Source of the DNA: Xanthomonas arboricola
Lineage (GTDB): Bacteria > Pseudomonadota > Gammaproteobacteria > Xanthomonadales > Xanthomonadaceae
Direction: 5' to 3'
Length of the DNA: 64,000 nucleotides
Assembly (NCBI RefSeq): GCF_003353015.1
Contig: NZ_QREM01000010.1
Coordinates: forward strand, 356,699-420,698
Of the stretch, positions 1 to 9,073 are shown piece after piece. Under the pieces are notes generated by a model. That model was given only the letters and a program-made list of their open reading frames with translations, did not search any database and was not told where the DNA came from. The position numbers and the translations under genes were made by a program. Every line of letters begins with the position of its first letter. Within the stretch, counting starts at the first letter, position 1.

Positions 1-59
1 GAAGTTGCCGCCGCTGCACTTCAATCTGCCGAAGCATCTTTCCGTGTAGCGAGCCGCCC

Positions 60-87
60 ATCATAGCCGGCTTTTTCGTTTCGTCAA
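60..87 (-). promoter_or_regulatory. Strong sigma-70 promoter firing leftward, rRNA-like
   Basis: On the minus strand a TTGACG -35 (82-87) and a TATGAT -10 (60-65) are separated by exactly 16 bp. They are followed by a GC-rich discriminator (GGGCGGC), which is typical of stringently controlled stable-RNA promoters. The transcript leaves the window at base 1. An rRNA operon is the likely target, by inference from the promoter type and the tyrS neighbourhood. Confidence 0.7.
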
Positions 88-286
88 CACCCTAATTTCA
101 GGGGATTTCCGAACCCTTTCGCTGTGGTTCCGCGTTTGCGGAGTCCGTTGCGTCGGGGGAGGCGAACTATATGCCCGCAAGAAGATTTTGGGAAGCCTTT
201 TGTGAAAAAATTTTCACGAAGTTGCCAAATGCCTGCGCTGACGCCCGGTTGGTCCCGCAGCACCTTGCTTTAAGACCGGCCCGGTG

Positions 287-316
287 GTGGCAGCGCTTTA
301 TAAAGAGCGCTGCCAC
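287..316 (-). terminator. Hairpin downstream of tyrS
   Basis: An 11-bp perfect stem (GTGGCAGCGCT pairing with AGCGCTGCCAC) surrounds an 8-nt AT-rich loop, about 40 bp after the tyrS stop. There is no clear U-run on either strand, so it may act as a weak or bidirectional terminator or as an mRNA 3'-end stabiliser. Confidence 0.5.
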
Positions 317-358
317 GGCGACCTGGCGTTGCTGCCATGCAGCGCCGGTGCTGCCGGC

Positions 359-1570
359 TCAACCAGCAATCAGCGCCACCCGGGCGAAATTGCGCTTACC
401 TACCTGGATGACGCCTTCAAAGCCTGGCCCGAACTGGCGCGCCGGGTCTTCCACGACTTCGCCATCGATCTTGACCGCGCGCTCCTTGAGCTTGCGCGTG
501 GCCTCCGAATTGCTGGGCGTCAGGCCGGCAGCGGTGAGCAGACTTGCAATGCGCAGACCTTCGGCCGGCACAACCACCTGCTGCAGCGGCAACAGGCTGG
601 TGTCGCCCTGCCCTGTCACCACGGCGTGCCAGCCGGCGACGGCCTGCTCTGCCGTAGCGGCGTCATGGAAACGTGTGGCAAGTTCGCGCGCCAGACGCAA
701 CTTGACCTCGCGCGGATGCAGGTCACCGGAGGCAACCTGCGCTTTCAGGCGCTCGGCCTCGGCGACACCGATGTCGAAGGACAGCAGATCGATCCAGCGC
801 CAGGTCAGTTCGTCGCCGATCTTCATGGTCTTGGTGACAATGTCGATGGCCGGCTCGTTGATGCCGATGTAGTTGCCCAGCGACTTGGACATCTTGGCCA
901 CGCCGTCCAGACCTTCCAGCAGCGGCATGGTCAGCACGACCTGCGGGGCCTGGCCGTAGTGCTCCTGCAGGCCGCGCCCCATCAGCAGGTTGAACTTCTG
1001 GTCGGTACCGCCCAGTTCGACGTCCGCCTTCAAGGCGACCGAGTCGTAGCCCTGGACCAGCGGATACAGGAATTCGTGGATGGCGATCGGCTGCTGGCCC
1101 GTGAAGCGCTTGGCGAAGTCGTCGCGCTCTAGCATGCGCGCCACCGTGTGCTGGGCGGACAGCTTGATCATGTCCGCCGCGCTCATCTGGCCGAACCACT
1201 CGGAGTTGAAGCGCACCTCGGTGCGTTCGCGGTCAAGGATCTTGAAGACCTGCTCCTCATAGGTGCGCGCGTTGGCCAGCACATCCTCGCGGCTCAGCGG
1301 CTTGCGGGTGACGTTCTTGCCGCTCGGGTCGCCGATCATGCCGGTGAAGTCGCCGATCAGGAAGATCACCTGGTGCCCGAGCAGCTGAAACTGCCGCATC
1401 TTGTTGAGCAGCACGGTATGGCCCAGGTGCAGATCCGGCGCAGTGGGATCGAAACCGGCCTTGACCCGCAGTGGCGCGCCCGATGTCAGCCGCGTCTCGA
1501 GTTGATCGAGCTTGAGGATCTCCTCGGTGCCGCGACCGATGAGTGCGAGGGATTCTTCAATAGTGGCCAA
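359..1570 (-). CDS. tyrS: Tyrosyl-tRNA synthetase
   Basis: This class I aminoacyl-tRNA synthetase of 403 aa charges tRNA-Tyr with tyrosine in the cytosol. The ATP-binding HIGH motif appears as HLGH (residues 48-51) and the KMSKS loop is intact near residue 230. An S4-like RNA-binding segment ends the protein. The sequence and length match the TyrRS subgroup common in gammaproteobacteria. The start is a TTG codon: a TGGAG ribosome-binding site lies about 10 nt upstream and no in-frame ATG gives a sensible N-terminus. It is transcribed divergently from the M23 peptidase gene and is followed by a hairpin. Confidence 0.96.
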   Translation of the reverse strand: MATIEESLALIGRGTEEILKLDQLETRLTSGAPLRVKAGFDPTAPDLHLGHTVLLNKMRQFQLLGHQVIFLIGDFTGMIGDPSGKNVTRKPLSREDVLANARTYEEQVFKILDRERTEVRFNSEWFGQMSAADMIKLSAQHTVARMLERDDFAKRFTGQQPIAIHEFLYPLVQGYDSVALKADVELGGTDQKFNLLMGRGLQEHYGQAPQVVLTMPLLEGLDGVAKMSKSLGNYIGINEPAIDIVTKTMKIGDELTWRWIDLLSFDIGVAEAERLKAQVASGDLHPREVKLRLARELATRFHDAATAEQAVAGWHAVVTGQGDTSLLPLQQVVVPAEGLRIASLLTAAGLTPSNSEATRKLKERAVKIDGEVVEDPARQFGPGFEGVIQVGKRNFARVALIAG

Positions 1571-1667
1571 CCACAGACTCCAGCGGCGTTTGCCGTCAAC
1601 AACGTGAACGATGTTAAACGCGGGTTAATTCCGCGCCAAATGAAAATAAACGAACAGGCTCAATGGT

Positions 1668-1696
1668 TTGACGCGCTGTTACATGCTGTCTATGGT
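1668..1696 (+). promoter_or_regulatory. Sigma-70 promoter of the M23 peptidase gene
   Basis: TTGACG (1668-1673) and TATGGT (1691-1696) are separated by 17 bp, about 45 bp before the ATG at 1742. A GAGGAA ribosome-binding site lies at 1728-1733. Confidence 0.6.
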
Positions 1697-1741
1697 ACCG
1701 GCGATTGGGCTCGCACTTCGAGCCAGCGAGGAATTTGAACG

Positions 1742-3160
1742 ATGCAGAACTCAGAGCAGGGCCGTGCACGCAAGCGGCGCTTTCACGAACGCCTCCACGT
1801 CCTCCACGACACTGCCCTGCATCGCAAGCTCAAGGCGCATCTTCCGGCGGCATTCAACGACCAGTGGACGCGCCGGCACTGGATCCACGCCAGCCTGTTC
1901 GCGACCATCGGGGCGCTGGTGGCCACGATCGTGCCGGGCTTTTCCAACGCCATCGATACGCCGCTGTCCAGCCATTCCACGCTGGCCCTGCCGCTGCCGC
2001 CGTTGGTGCCTGCCCGCAAGCAGCTGGCACCGAGCACCGATTGGGAAATCCTGCAGGTCAAATCGGGGCAGACGCTGAGTACCTTGTTCGGCGAATTGGG
2101 CATCCCGACCGCGGTGATGTACCAGGTGCTGGCGCATCCGGGCACCAAGGAGGCGCTGACCAAGCTGCGTCCGGGTACCGAGATTGCCTTCGACATGCCG
2201 ACGCCGGGCGAGCTGCGCGCATTGCGCTTCGACCGCGACGACAGCCACCGCGTGGAGCTGCGTCTGCTGGGCGACAGCGTGCGCGAGAACGTCACCGAGC
2301 GGGCCACGACCACGCGCACGGTGGTGGCGAGCGGGGAAATCAGCAGCTCGCTGTCCGCCTCGGCCGGCAAGTCGGGGCTGTCGCCGGCGGCGGTGGCGAT
2401 CATGACCGACGAGATCTTCAAGTACGACATCGACTTCGACAAGGACCTGCAGCCGGGCGACCGCTTCAGCGTGGTGATGGACGAGACCTGGCGCGAGGGC
2501 GAGCGCATCAACACCGGCGACATCCTGGCGGCGACCTTTACCACCGGCGGCAAGACCTATACCGGTTTCCGCTTCGAGCGTGCCGGCAAGCCGGCCGAGT
2601 ATTACGACATCACCGGCCGGCCGCTGAAGAAGAGCTTCATCCGCATGCCGGTGGCCTATAGCCGCATCAGCTCGACCTTTGGCGCGCGCAGGCATCCGGT
2701 GCTGGGCACGATGCGCATGCACAAGGGCGTGGACTATGCGGCAGCCTCGGGCACGCCGATCATGGCCGCTGGCGATGCACGGGTGGTGTTCGTCGGAACC
2801 CAGCGCGGCTACGGCAACGTGGTGATCCTGGACCACGGCAGGAACTTCAGCACGCTGTACGGGCACATGTCGCGCTTCGGCAAGATCAAGGCCGGCCAGC
2901 GCATCAACCAGGGCACGGTGATCGGCTATGTCGGCATGACCGGCCTGGCGACAGGCCCGCACCTGCATTACGAATTCCGCGTCGCCGGGCAGCAGCGCAA
3001 CCCGATGTCGGTGACGATGCCGCCGCCCGAGCCCTTGCAGGGCGCCGAGCTGGCCGCGTTCCGCGCGCAGACGGCGCCGGCGCTGGCGCGTATCGAAGGC
3101 ATGGAGAAGTTGATCTATGCCGACGCCGACAAGCCTGCCAAGGGCAAGCCACGCGGTTGA
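1742..3160 (+). CDS. M23 family murein endopeptidase with OapA/LysM-like domain
   Basis: This 472-aa envelope protein probably cleaves peptide cross-links in peptidoglycan (MepM-like). After a basic cytosolic N-terminus there is one hydrophobic segment at about residues 55-75, then a LysM/OapA-like region (WEILQVKSGQTLSTLF, about residue 100 onward). The C-terminal lysostaphin fold carries the Zn-binding motifs HKGVD (about residue 327), LYGHM and HLHYE (about 406). Membrane anchoring is inferred from the single hydrophobic segment. The gene has its own promoter and ribosome-binding site and precedes anmK and an ampG-like gene, so murein turnover and recycling functions cluster here. Confidence 0.92.
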   Translation: MQNSEQGRARKRRFHERLHVLHDTALHRKLKAHLPAAFNDQWTRRHWIHASLFATIGALVATIVPGFSNAIDTPLSSHSTLALPLPPLVPARKQLAPSTDWEILQVKSGQTLSTLFGELGIPTAVMYQVLAHPGTKEALTKLRPGTEIAFDMPTPGELRALRFDRDDSHRVELRLLGDSVRENVTERATTTRTVVASGEISSSLSASAGKSGLSPAAVAIMTDEIFKYDIDFDKDLQPGDRFSVVMDETWREGERINTGDILAATFTTGGKTYTGFRFERAGKPAEYYDITGRPLKKSFIRMPVAYSRISSTFGARRHPVLGTMRMHKGVDYAAASGTPIMAAGDARVVFVGTQRGYGNVVILDHGRNFSTLYGHMSRFGKIKAGQRINQGTVIGYVGMTGLATGPHLHYEFRVAGQQRNPMSVTMPPPEPLQGAELAAFRAQTAPALARIEGMEKLIYADADKPAKGKPRG

Positions 3161-3437
3161 ACCGGGACGGCTGAGGTCGCAGCCGCCGCCCCGGCAATCG
3201 TCAGGCGGGCGGCCACGCATCTACCGGCAAAGGGATTGGCTCGCGCGATGTCCGGCCGGCGCCGGATTGCTGCCGACGACGGCTGGATGCTGATGCCGAT
3301 GCGGCAGTCGGCACTGCGGGTCGAGCGCTTGCCTGGCGAGCGCCGCGCCCATTGGTCCAGCGCGATGCGACCAGGGCCGGTTGACTCTCCCACCCCGGCT
3401 GCACAAGCTGCATGACCACCGTGCAACTGGCCCTGGC

Positions 3438-4580
3438 ATGTCTGCTCCGCAACACCTGGAATCCCCGCTTTATCTGGGCCTGATGTCGGGCACCAGTGCC
3501 GACGGCATCGATGCGGCACTGGTGCGCTTTGCCGACGACAGCCACCGACGCTGCGAACTGGTCGCGGGCACGACCGTGGCCTGGGAGCCGCAACTGCGCG
3601 AGACGCTGGTGACGTTGGGCCAGGGCGCCGACACGATCGCCATCGATGCGCTCGGACAGCTGGATGCGCAGGTGGGGCTGGCGTTTGCGGCCGCGGCCAA
3701 TCACCTGATCCGCGACAGCGGCATCGCGCGTTTGCGCGTTCGCGCGATCGGCTCGCATGGGCAGACCATTCGGCATCGCCCCAAGGCCGATCCGGCCTTC
3801 ACCTGGCAGATCGGCGATGCCAGCCGGATTGCCGAGCACACCGGCATCACCACGGTGGCCGATTTCCGCCGCCGCGATGTGGCTGCCGGCGGCCAGGGCG
3901 CACCGTTGATGCCGGCCTTCCATCTGGCCATGCTGGGCGCCGCCGACGAGGACCGTGCGGTGCTCAACCTGGGCGGCATCGGCAACCTGACCTTGATCCC
4001 GCGCAGTGGCGCGGTGCTGGGCTTCGATACCGGCCCGGCCAATGCGTTGCTGGACAGCTGGTGCCAGCAGCACTGCGGCACGCCGTTCGATGCCGACGGT
4101 GCGTTTGCCGCCAGCGGGCGCGTCGATACCGCGCTGCTGCAGGCGTTGCTGGCCGACCCGTGGTTTGCGCTGGCACCGCCCAAGAGCACCGGACGCGAGC
4201 AGTTCCACCTGGACTGGGCGATGCAGGCGATGCGGTCGCCGGGACACGTGGCGCCATCCGCAGCCGATGTGCAGGCGACCCTGCTCGAGCTCACCGCCGC
4301 CAGCGTCGCCGACGCGTTGTTGCGGCTGCAGCCCGATACCCGCCGCGTGCTGGTGTGCGGCGGCGGGGTGCGCAATCCGGTGTTGATGGCGCGTCTGGCC
4401 GCGCGCCTGCCCGGCGTGGTGGTGGAATCCAGCGCGCGGCATGGGCTGGATCCGGATTATCTGGAGGCGATGGGATTTGCGTGGTTGGCGGCGGAGCTGC
4501 TCGCAGGCCGTGCGGCCAATCTGCCGTCGGTGACCGGGGCAGCGGGGCCGCGGTTGCTGGGGGCGATCCATCCGGCATGA
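3438..4580 (+). CDS. anmK: Anhydro-N-acetylmuramic acid kinase
   Basis: This cytosolic recycling enzyme phosphorylates and opens 1,6-anhydro-MurNAc to MurNAc-6-phosphate using ATP. The protein begins [17 protein letters not shown], the phosphate-binding signature of the AnmK family, and continues with [10 protein letters not shown] and VCGGGVRNP motifs typical of the actin-like ATPase fold. Length (380 aa) is normal. I chose the ATG at 3438 because the LMSGTS motif then falls about 14 residues in, as in homologues; an upstream in-frame ATG at 3381 would add 19 unconserved residues. It sits 277 bp after the M23 peptidase gene and near the convergent AmpG-like permease. Confidence 0.95.
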   Translation: MSAPQHLESPLYLGLMSGTSADGIDAALVRFADDSHRRCELVAGTTVAWEPQLRETLVTLGQGADTIAIDALGQLDAQVGLAFAAAANHLIRDSGIARLRVRAIGSHGQTIRHRPKADPAFTWQIGDASRIAEHTGITTVADFRRRDVAAGGQGAPLMPAFHLAMLGAADEDRAVLNLGGIGNLTLIPRSGAVLGFDTGPANALLDSWCQQHCGTPFDADGAFAASGRVDTALLQALLADPWFALAPPKSTGREQFHLDWAMQAMRSPGHVAPSAADVQATLLELTAASVADALLRLQPDTRRVLVCGGGVRNPVLMARLAARLPGVVVESSARHGLDPDYLEAMGFAWLAAELLAGRAANLPSVTGAAGPRLLGAIHPA

Positions 4581-4859
4581 GTGGCCTGGATCGGCACCGG
4601 CCTGGATGCCACCAGCCCGGCTGCTTGGTGATGCCCTGCCACCAATCCTGCGACTTTCGACCAGCACTCAATTAATCACGGGTAGCAATGCTGTCTTCGG
4701 CTGAAGCCGGCGAATGCAAAGAAGTCTTAGCCCCTGCTCGGCAGCATGCAGGGCTTCTGACCGGGCCATCCGCATCCGCATCCACACACCAGGCTCGCGC
4801 CGAGTGGACTCGCATGCTGGACTCGCATGCCGAGCAGCACTGCCTGGCCGTTTGCAGTG

Positions 4860-5087
4860 CTACGGATTGTTCCCTGCCGGCAGCGCCTTGAGCGCGGCGA
4901 TCGCCTCGGCCAGGGCATCGACTTCCGGATGCTGCAGGCCGCCGGCGACTTCGTATTCGCTGGCGAACAGGCCCTGTTCGAGCAGGTGCATCACCGTCTG
5001 GTGCTGGGTCCAGCCGCGTGCGGCGGAGATGCGGCGGATCCTGTCCACCAGCAATGGATCGATGTCACGCAGTACCAGATCGGTCAT
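4860..5087 (-). CDS. Small protein with ribbon-helix-helix-like N-terminus
   Basis: This 75-aa protein begins MTDLVLRDIDPLLVDRIRRI and continues with a helix-turn-helix-like stretch, a pattern resembling Arc/FitA ribbon-helix-helix DNA-binding folds. The rest (about residues 45-75) is an acidic amphipathic helix. A GAGGAAG ribosome-binding site precedes the ATG, which fixes the start 58 bp downstream of the permease stop. A toxin-antitoxin role is possible for such folds, but no toxin partner is adjacent, so a solitary regulator of the permease or recycling genes is equally possible. Function is unknown. Confidence 0.7.
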   Translation of the reverse strand: MTDLVLRDIDPLLVDRIRRISAARGWTQHQTVMHLLEQGLFASEYEVAGGLQHPEVDALAEAIAALKALPAGNNP

Positions 5088-5145
5088 GCCCTTCCTCGTG
5101 CGATGCAGTGCCGCGTCGGCATCATCGGCAACCTTGCCGGCGGTT

Positions 5146-6441
5146 TCAATCCGGACGCCCGTCGCGGGCATCCAGCCGCGGCCACAGCCAGGCCAGCAGG
5201 GCCAGCGTGGGAACCACAGTGAGAGCGCTGAGGATGAAGAAGGTGCTGTAGGAGGTGGCCTCGACCAGGAACCCGGATACACCGCCGGCGAACTTGCCCG
5301 GCAGATTGGCCAGCGACACCAGCAAGGCGTACTGGGTGGCGGTGAAGTTGCGATTGGTCAGCGATGACATGAAGGCCACCAGCACGGTCCCGGCGAACCC
5401 CTGGAACAGATTGTCGGCACTGAGTGCGGCGTAGAAGGCCCACAATTTGCCGGGGTTCTGCGCCATCAGCAAAAACGCCAGGTTGGACAGCGCCACGCCC
5501 AGGGCGGCGACCAGCAGCATGCGCCGGAAGCCGAACGCGGCCACCGCGGCGCCGCCGGCAAACGCGCCGACGATGCCCATCCACACGCCGAACAGCTTGG
5601 ATACCGTGGCGATGTCGGACTTGGTGTAGCCCGAATCCAGGTAGAACGGCCCGGCCATCACGCCGATCACCTGGTCCGGGAACTTGAACAGGCCGACAAA
5701 TGCCAGCAGCACGATGCCCAGCAGCAGTCCATTGCCGGAAAAGAAACTGGTAATGGGCTGCCAGAATGCGCCGGTCACGTCGATGCGACGCACCACCGTG
5801 AGCTGCGGCCGGTCCGGCTCGCGGCATGCCAGGGTGGTGATGATCGGCAGCAGCATCAGCGCCGACATGGCCAGGTAGGCCCAGGCCCAGTTGAGGTAGT
5901 CGGCCAGATACAGCGCCCCGGCGCCACCGAGGATCAGGCCGATCCGATATCCCAGGGTATAGGTCGCCGCCAAGGCCGCCTGCGCCGTGTCCGGGGCGAT
6001 TTCGATGCGGTAGGCATCCACCACCGAGTCCTGGGTGGCGCCCCAGAACGAGGCGAACAGCACCCAGGCGACCAGGCCGGTGACACTCATGTCCGGGTGC
6101 GAAAACGCCAGTGCGAACAAGCCGGCGGTGACGCCGAGTTGCGAGACCAGCAACCAGGAGCGGCGGCGTCCCAACCACGCGGTGAGCGGGAACGCATAGC
6201 GGTCCAGCAGCGGCGCCCACAGGAACTTGAGCAGGTAAAAGAAGCTGGCCAGGCTGATCAGGCCGATGCTGCCCAGATCCAGCCCGACATCGCGCAGCCG
6301 GGTGGACAGGGTCTGCGAGGCGATCAGCAGGAACGGCAGGCCGCTGCCGAAACCCAGCAGGGCCATGGTCATCGCCGACGGGGTGGTGAAGGCCTGCCGG
6401 ATGCCGCGCAGTCCTTTGTAGTTGGGTTCAGGGGTGGTCAT
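5146..6441 (-). CDS. ampG: AmpG-family MFS permease (probable muropeptide importer)
   Basis: This 431-aa inner-membrane protein of the major facilitator superfamily has about 12 hydrophobic segments. Its first half contains the AmpG-like stretch LKFLWAPLLDRY and GRRRSW, and also SQDSVVDAYRIEI-type charged residues in the loop near residue 145. AmpG proteins bring anhydro-muropeptides from periplasm to cytosol by proton symport, which feeds AnmK, encoded convergently nearby. Substrate is inferred from family and context; Xanthomonas has several AmpG paralogues, so this copy may not be the main one. Confidence 0.85.
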   Translation of the reverse strand: MTTPEPNYKGLRGIRQAFTTPSAMTMALLGFGSGLPFLLIASQTLSTRLRDVGLDLGSIGLISLASFFYLLKFLWAPLLDRYAFPLTAWLGRRRSWLLVSQLGVTAGLFALAFSHPDMSVTGLVAWVLFASFWGATQDSVVDAYRIEIAPDTAQAALAATYTLGYRIGLILGGAGALYLADYLNWAWAYLAMSALMLLPIITTLACREPDRPQLTVVRRIDVTGAFWQPITSFFSGNGLLLGIVLLAFVGLFKFPDQVIGVMAGPFYLDSGYTKSDIATVSKLFGVWMGIVGAFAGGAAVAAFGFRRMLLVAALGVALSNLAFLLMAQNPGKLWAFYAALSADNLFQGFAGTVLVAFMSSLTNRNFTATQYALLVSLANLPGKFAGGVSGFLVEATSYSTFFILSALTVVPTLALLAWLWPRLDARDGRPD

Positions 6442-6682
6442 GCGTCTGGTCGCTGGGAACGGGGGCTGATCGGTGCCGGGCGGGCAGTATTACCGGCCGC
6501 TGCGCGGAGCGGCCTGCCGGAAACGCATGATTGGCTCCCTGAAGGATCCACGCCCATCCGGCTGCGGCAAGGCACGGCCTGCACGCACTCCAGGTTCACC
6601 TGCACAGCGTGGCTGGACGCACGCCATCGGGGTGCCTTGCCCGCCGCCCCCATGTCCGTCACTGCCAGCGGCGCACCCTGCC

Positions 6683-7483
6683 TCACTCCGCGTAATCCAC
6701 GACATACGGCGCGTGGTCGGAGAAACGCTGCTCGCGGTAGATGGAGCAGGCCTTGACCTTGTCGCGCAGGCCGGGCGTGACCAGTTGATAGTCGATGCGC
6801 CAACCGACGTTGTTGCTGCGTGCCGCGCCGCGGTTGCTCCACCAGGTGTAATCCTGGCCTTGCGGGTGCAGCGCGCGGTAGGTGTCGACCCAGCCGCGGC
6901 CGCCGGCGGCATCGGCGTCTTCCAGCGCATCGGCGCACAGGCCGTTGAGCCAGTCGCGCTCGGGCGGCAGGCAGCCGGAATTCTTCTGGTTGGACTTCCA
7001 GTTCTTGATGTCCAGCGCCGAGCGCACGATGTTCCAGTCGCCGCACAGCACGTACTGGCGGCCGCTGGCCAGCCATTCATCCAGGATCGGCCGCAGCCAG
7101 TCCATCACCTGGAACTTGTAGCCCTGGCGCAACTCGCCCGAGGAGCCGGACGGGATATAGAAGGACACCACGCTGAGGTTGCCAAAGCGCGCCTCGATGT
7201 AGCGGCCCTCTTCGTCGAACTCGGGCCAGCCCAGCGCGGTGCGCACTTCATCGGGTTCGTGCCTGCTGTAGATGGCCACGCCGCTGTAGCCCTTCTTGGT
7301 GCTGGCGTCGCGGAACCAGGCCTTGTAGCCGGCGGGCAGGAACTTGGGACCGGCCAGCTGATGCTCCTGGGCCTTGGTCTCCTGCACGCACAGCACGTCG
7401 GCGTCCTGCTCGGCGAACCATTCGAAGAAACCCTTGGTGACGGCCGAGCGCAGGCCGTTGGCGTTGAAACTGATGATGCGCAT
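6683..7483 (-). CDS. xth: Exodeoxyribonuclease III (AP endonuclease family)
   Basis: This 266-aa Mg-dependent exonuclease and AP endonuclease acts in base-excision repair. Family motifs are visible: MRIISFNANGLRSA at the start (Asn7), VQETK (Glu metal ligand), GDWNI (Asp/Asn active-site loop) and SDHAPY (catalytic His) near the C-terminus. The start is set by the MRIISFN motif; a longer in-frame extension to 7717 runs through the heptamer repeat and lacks family similarity. The gene is divergent from pyrE, with an inverted repeat between them. Confidence 0.94.
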   Translation of the reverse strand: MRIISFNANGLRSAVTKGFFEWFAEQDADVLCVQETKAQEHQLAGPKFLPAGYKAWFRDASTKKGYSGVAIYSRHEPDEVRTALGWPEFDEEGRYIEARFGNLSVVSFYIPSGSSGELRQGYKFQVMDWLRPILDEWLASGRQYVLCGDWNIVRSALDIKNWKSNQKNSGCLPPERDWLNGLCADALEDADAAGGRGWVDTYRALHPQGQDYTWWSNRGAARSNNVGWRIDYQLVTPGLRDKVKACSIYREQRFSDHAPYVVDYAE

Positions 7484-7495
7484 GGATGAGGAGCC

Positions 7496-7605
7496 GGGAT
7501 TCGGGAATGGGAATTGGAGATTCGTGAAAGCGTACCGCATCAGCGGATGCCGCAAGGCGCGACCGGCTATGCTTTCCAATCCCGAATCCCTACTCCCCAA
7601 TCTCG
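7496..7605. repeat. Inverted pair of GGGATTC-type heptamer repeats between xth and pyrE
   Basis: A degenerate run of GGGATTC/GGGAATG units (7496-7524) faces an inverted run (CCAATCCCGAATCCC and on, 7576-7605) about 50 bp away. The two arms could pair into a long stem. The same heptamer family recurs at 13366, 56194 and 61647-61751. Confidence 0.75.
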
Positions 7606-7610
7606 TCACC

Positions 7611-8270
7611 ATGACCGACCACCGCACCCGTTTCCTGCAGCTGGCCCTGGGCGCCGATGCCCTGCGCTTTGGCGAGTTCACGCTCAAGTCCGGGCGGCTC
7701 AGCCCGTATTTCTTCAATGCCGGGCGCTTCGATTCGGGCGCCAGGATTGCGCAGCTGGCGCAGTGCTATGCCGATGCGATCGATGCGGCCGGGGTGGAGT
7801 TCGATCTGCTGTTCGGGCCGGCCTACAAGGGCATCCCGCTGGCCACGGCGCTGGCCTGCGCCTACGCCGGGCGCGGGCGCGACCTGCCGCTGGCGTTCAA
7901 CCGCAAGGAAGCCAAGGACCATGGCGAGGGTGGCAGCCTGATCGGTGCGCCGCTTGAGGGCCGCAAGGTATTGATCGTCGACGACGTGATCACCGCCGGC
8001 ACCGCGATCCGCGAGGCGCTGGGCATCATCCGCGGCGCCGGCGGCATTCCGTCCGGGATCGTGGTGGCCTTGGACCGGCAGGAGATCGCCTCCGAGCAGG
8101 ATCGCCGCTCGGCCGCGCAGGCGGTGGCGGCCGAGGCCGGCATCCCGGTGATCGCGGTGGCCAACCTGGGCGACCTGCTTGCTTTTGCGGCAGGAAACGC
8201 CGACCTTGTCGGCTTCCGGGAACCGCTGCTGGCCTATCGTGGCCGCTACGGCACCGACACCACAGGCTGA
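7611..8270 (+). CDS. pyrE: Orotate phosphoribosyltransferase
   Basis: This 219-aa cytosolic enzyme of de novo pyrimidine synthesis makes orotidine 5'-phosphate from orotate and PRPP. The PRPP-binding signature VLIVDDVITAGTA lies near residue 120, and FTLKSGRLSPYFFNAG is the conserved N-terminal substrate region. NRKEAKDHGEGG gives the flexible catalytic loop. Length is normal. The ATG at 7611 follows directly after the inverted heptamer repeat, so its leader RNA carries one arm of that repeat. Confidence 0.97.
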   Translation: MTDHRTRFLQLALGADALRFGEFTLKSGRLSPYFFNAGRFDSGARIAQLAQCYADAIDAAGVEFDLLFGPAYKGIPLATALACAYAGRGRDLPLAFNRKEAKDHGEGGSLIGAPLEGRKVLIVDDVITAGTAIREALGIIRGAGGIPSGIVVALDRQEIASEQDRRSAAQAVAAEAGIPVIAVANLGDLLAFAAGNADLVGFREPLLAYRGRYGTDTTG

Positions 8271-8292
8271 CGGCAGGCGACAGGGGGCTGCG

Positions 8293-8958
8293 ATGATGCC
8301 GAGACACATCCGTTTGGCATTACTCGCCGCCGTTGCGGCGGCCGTTGTCGGCGCCCCGGCCGGGGCGCAGGACAAGTCGGCGGTAAAGAAGCTGTATTGC
8401 TGGAACCAGAACGGTAGCCGGGTGTGCAGCGATACGCTGCCGCCGGAGGCGGTCAACCAGGCGCGCGACGAGTTCAATGCCAGGAGCGGCCTGCGCAGCG
8501 CCGAGGTGCAGCGCGCGATGAGCAGCGACGAGCGCGCCGCCGCCGCGGCCAGCGAGCAGCAACGCCAGGCCGACCTGGCCGCCGAGCAGATGCGCCAGCG
8601 CACCGACCAGGCGATGCTGATGTCCTACCGGAGCGAGGACGACCTGCGCCGGGTGTTCAACGAGCGCATCGCCATCGTCGACAACAACATCCACACCGCG
8701 CGCTTCAATGTGACCAGCCTGCGCGAAGGGCTGGCCAGCATGCTGCGCAGCGCCGGCGACCGCGAACTGGCCGGCCAGGCGGTGGCCGACAAGCTGGCCG
8801 CCGACATCCAGCAACGCCATCGCGAGCTGCAGGCGCAATTGCGCCTGCAGACCAGCTTCGAGCAGCAACGGGTGGCGCTGGACGGCGAGATCGCCGACAT
8901 CCTGCAGCGCTACCGGACGATGAGGAAGCCGCCGGCAGGCGCTGCGCCGGCCGGCTGA
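8293..8958 (+). CDS. Secreted DUF4124-like protein with coiled-coil C-terminus
   Basis: This protein of 221 aa has a cleavable signal peptide ending near GAPAGAQ. A short DUF4124-type module follows (LYCWNQNGSRVCSDTLPP, about residues 35-55), with the two Cys spaced as in that family. The remainder is charged, helical and rich in Gln, Arg and Ala, consistent with a long coiled coil in the periplasm. A GGGGG ribosome-binding site precedes tandem ATGs at 8293 and 8296. It lies between pyrE and parA. Molecular function is unknown. Confidence 0.8.
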   Translation: MMPRHIRLALLAAVAAAVVGAPAGAQDKSAVKKLYCWNQNGSRVCSDTLPPEAVNQARDEFNARSGLRSAEVQRAMSSDERAAAAASEQQRQADLAAEQMRQRTDQAMLMSYRSEDDLRRVFNERIAIVDNNIHTARFNVTSLREGLASMLRSAGDRELAGQAVADKLAADIQQRHRELQAQLRLQTSFEQQRVALDGEIADILQRYRTMRKPPAGAAPAG

Positions 8959-9073
8959 CCGGCGCAGCGGTCATTCCCGGCCGTGCGACGCACTGCGGCA
9001 GGCGGCATTTCCCGATCCGACGCCCTGCCCGCATAATGGCCGGTCTTTCTCCCTGCCCACGAGGCTCTCCCGC

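Larger units (their letters stand above)
1..358. other. Gene-free left edge: downstream flank of tyrS and promoter region of a leftward transcript
   Basis: No protein gene is convincing here. Reading leftward from tyrS, the stretch holds a perfect hairpin (287-316), an AT-richer segment around 170-230, and a very good sigma-70 promoter at 60-87 that fires out of the window. Bases 1-50 would then be the start of that transcript. Xanthomonas rRNA operons often lie next to tyrS, so a 16S gene just beyond the edge is a reasonable inference, but no rRNA sequence is visible inside the window. Confidence 0.6.
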
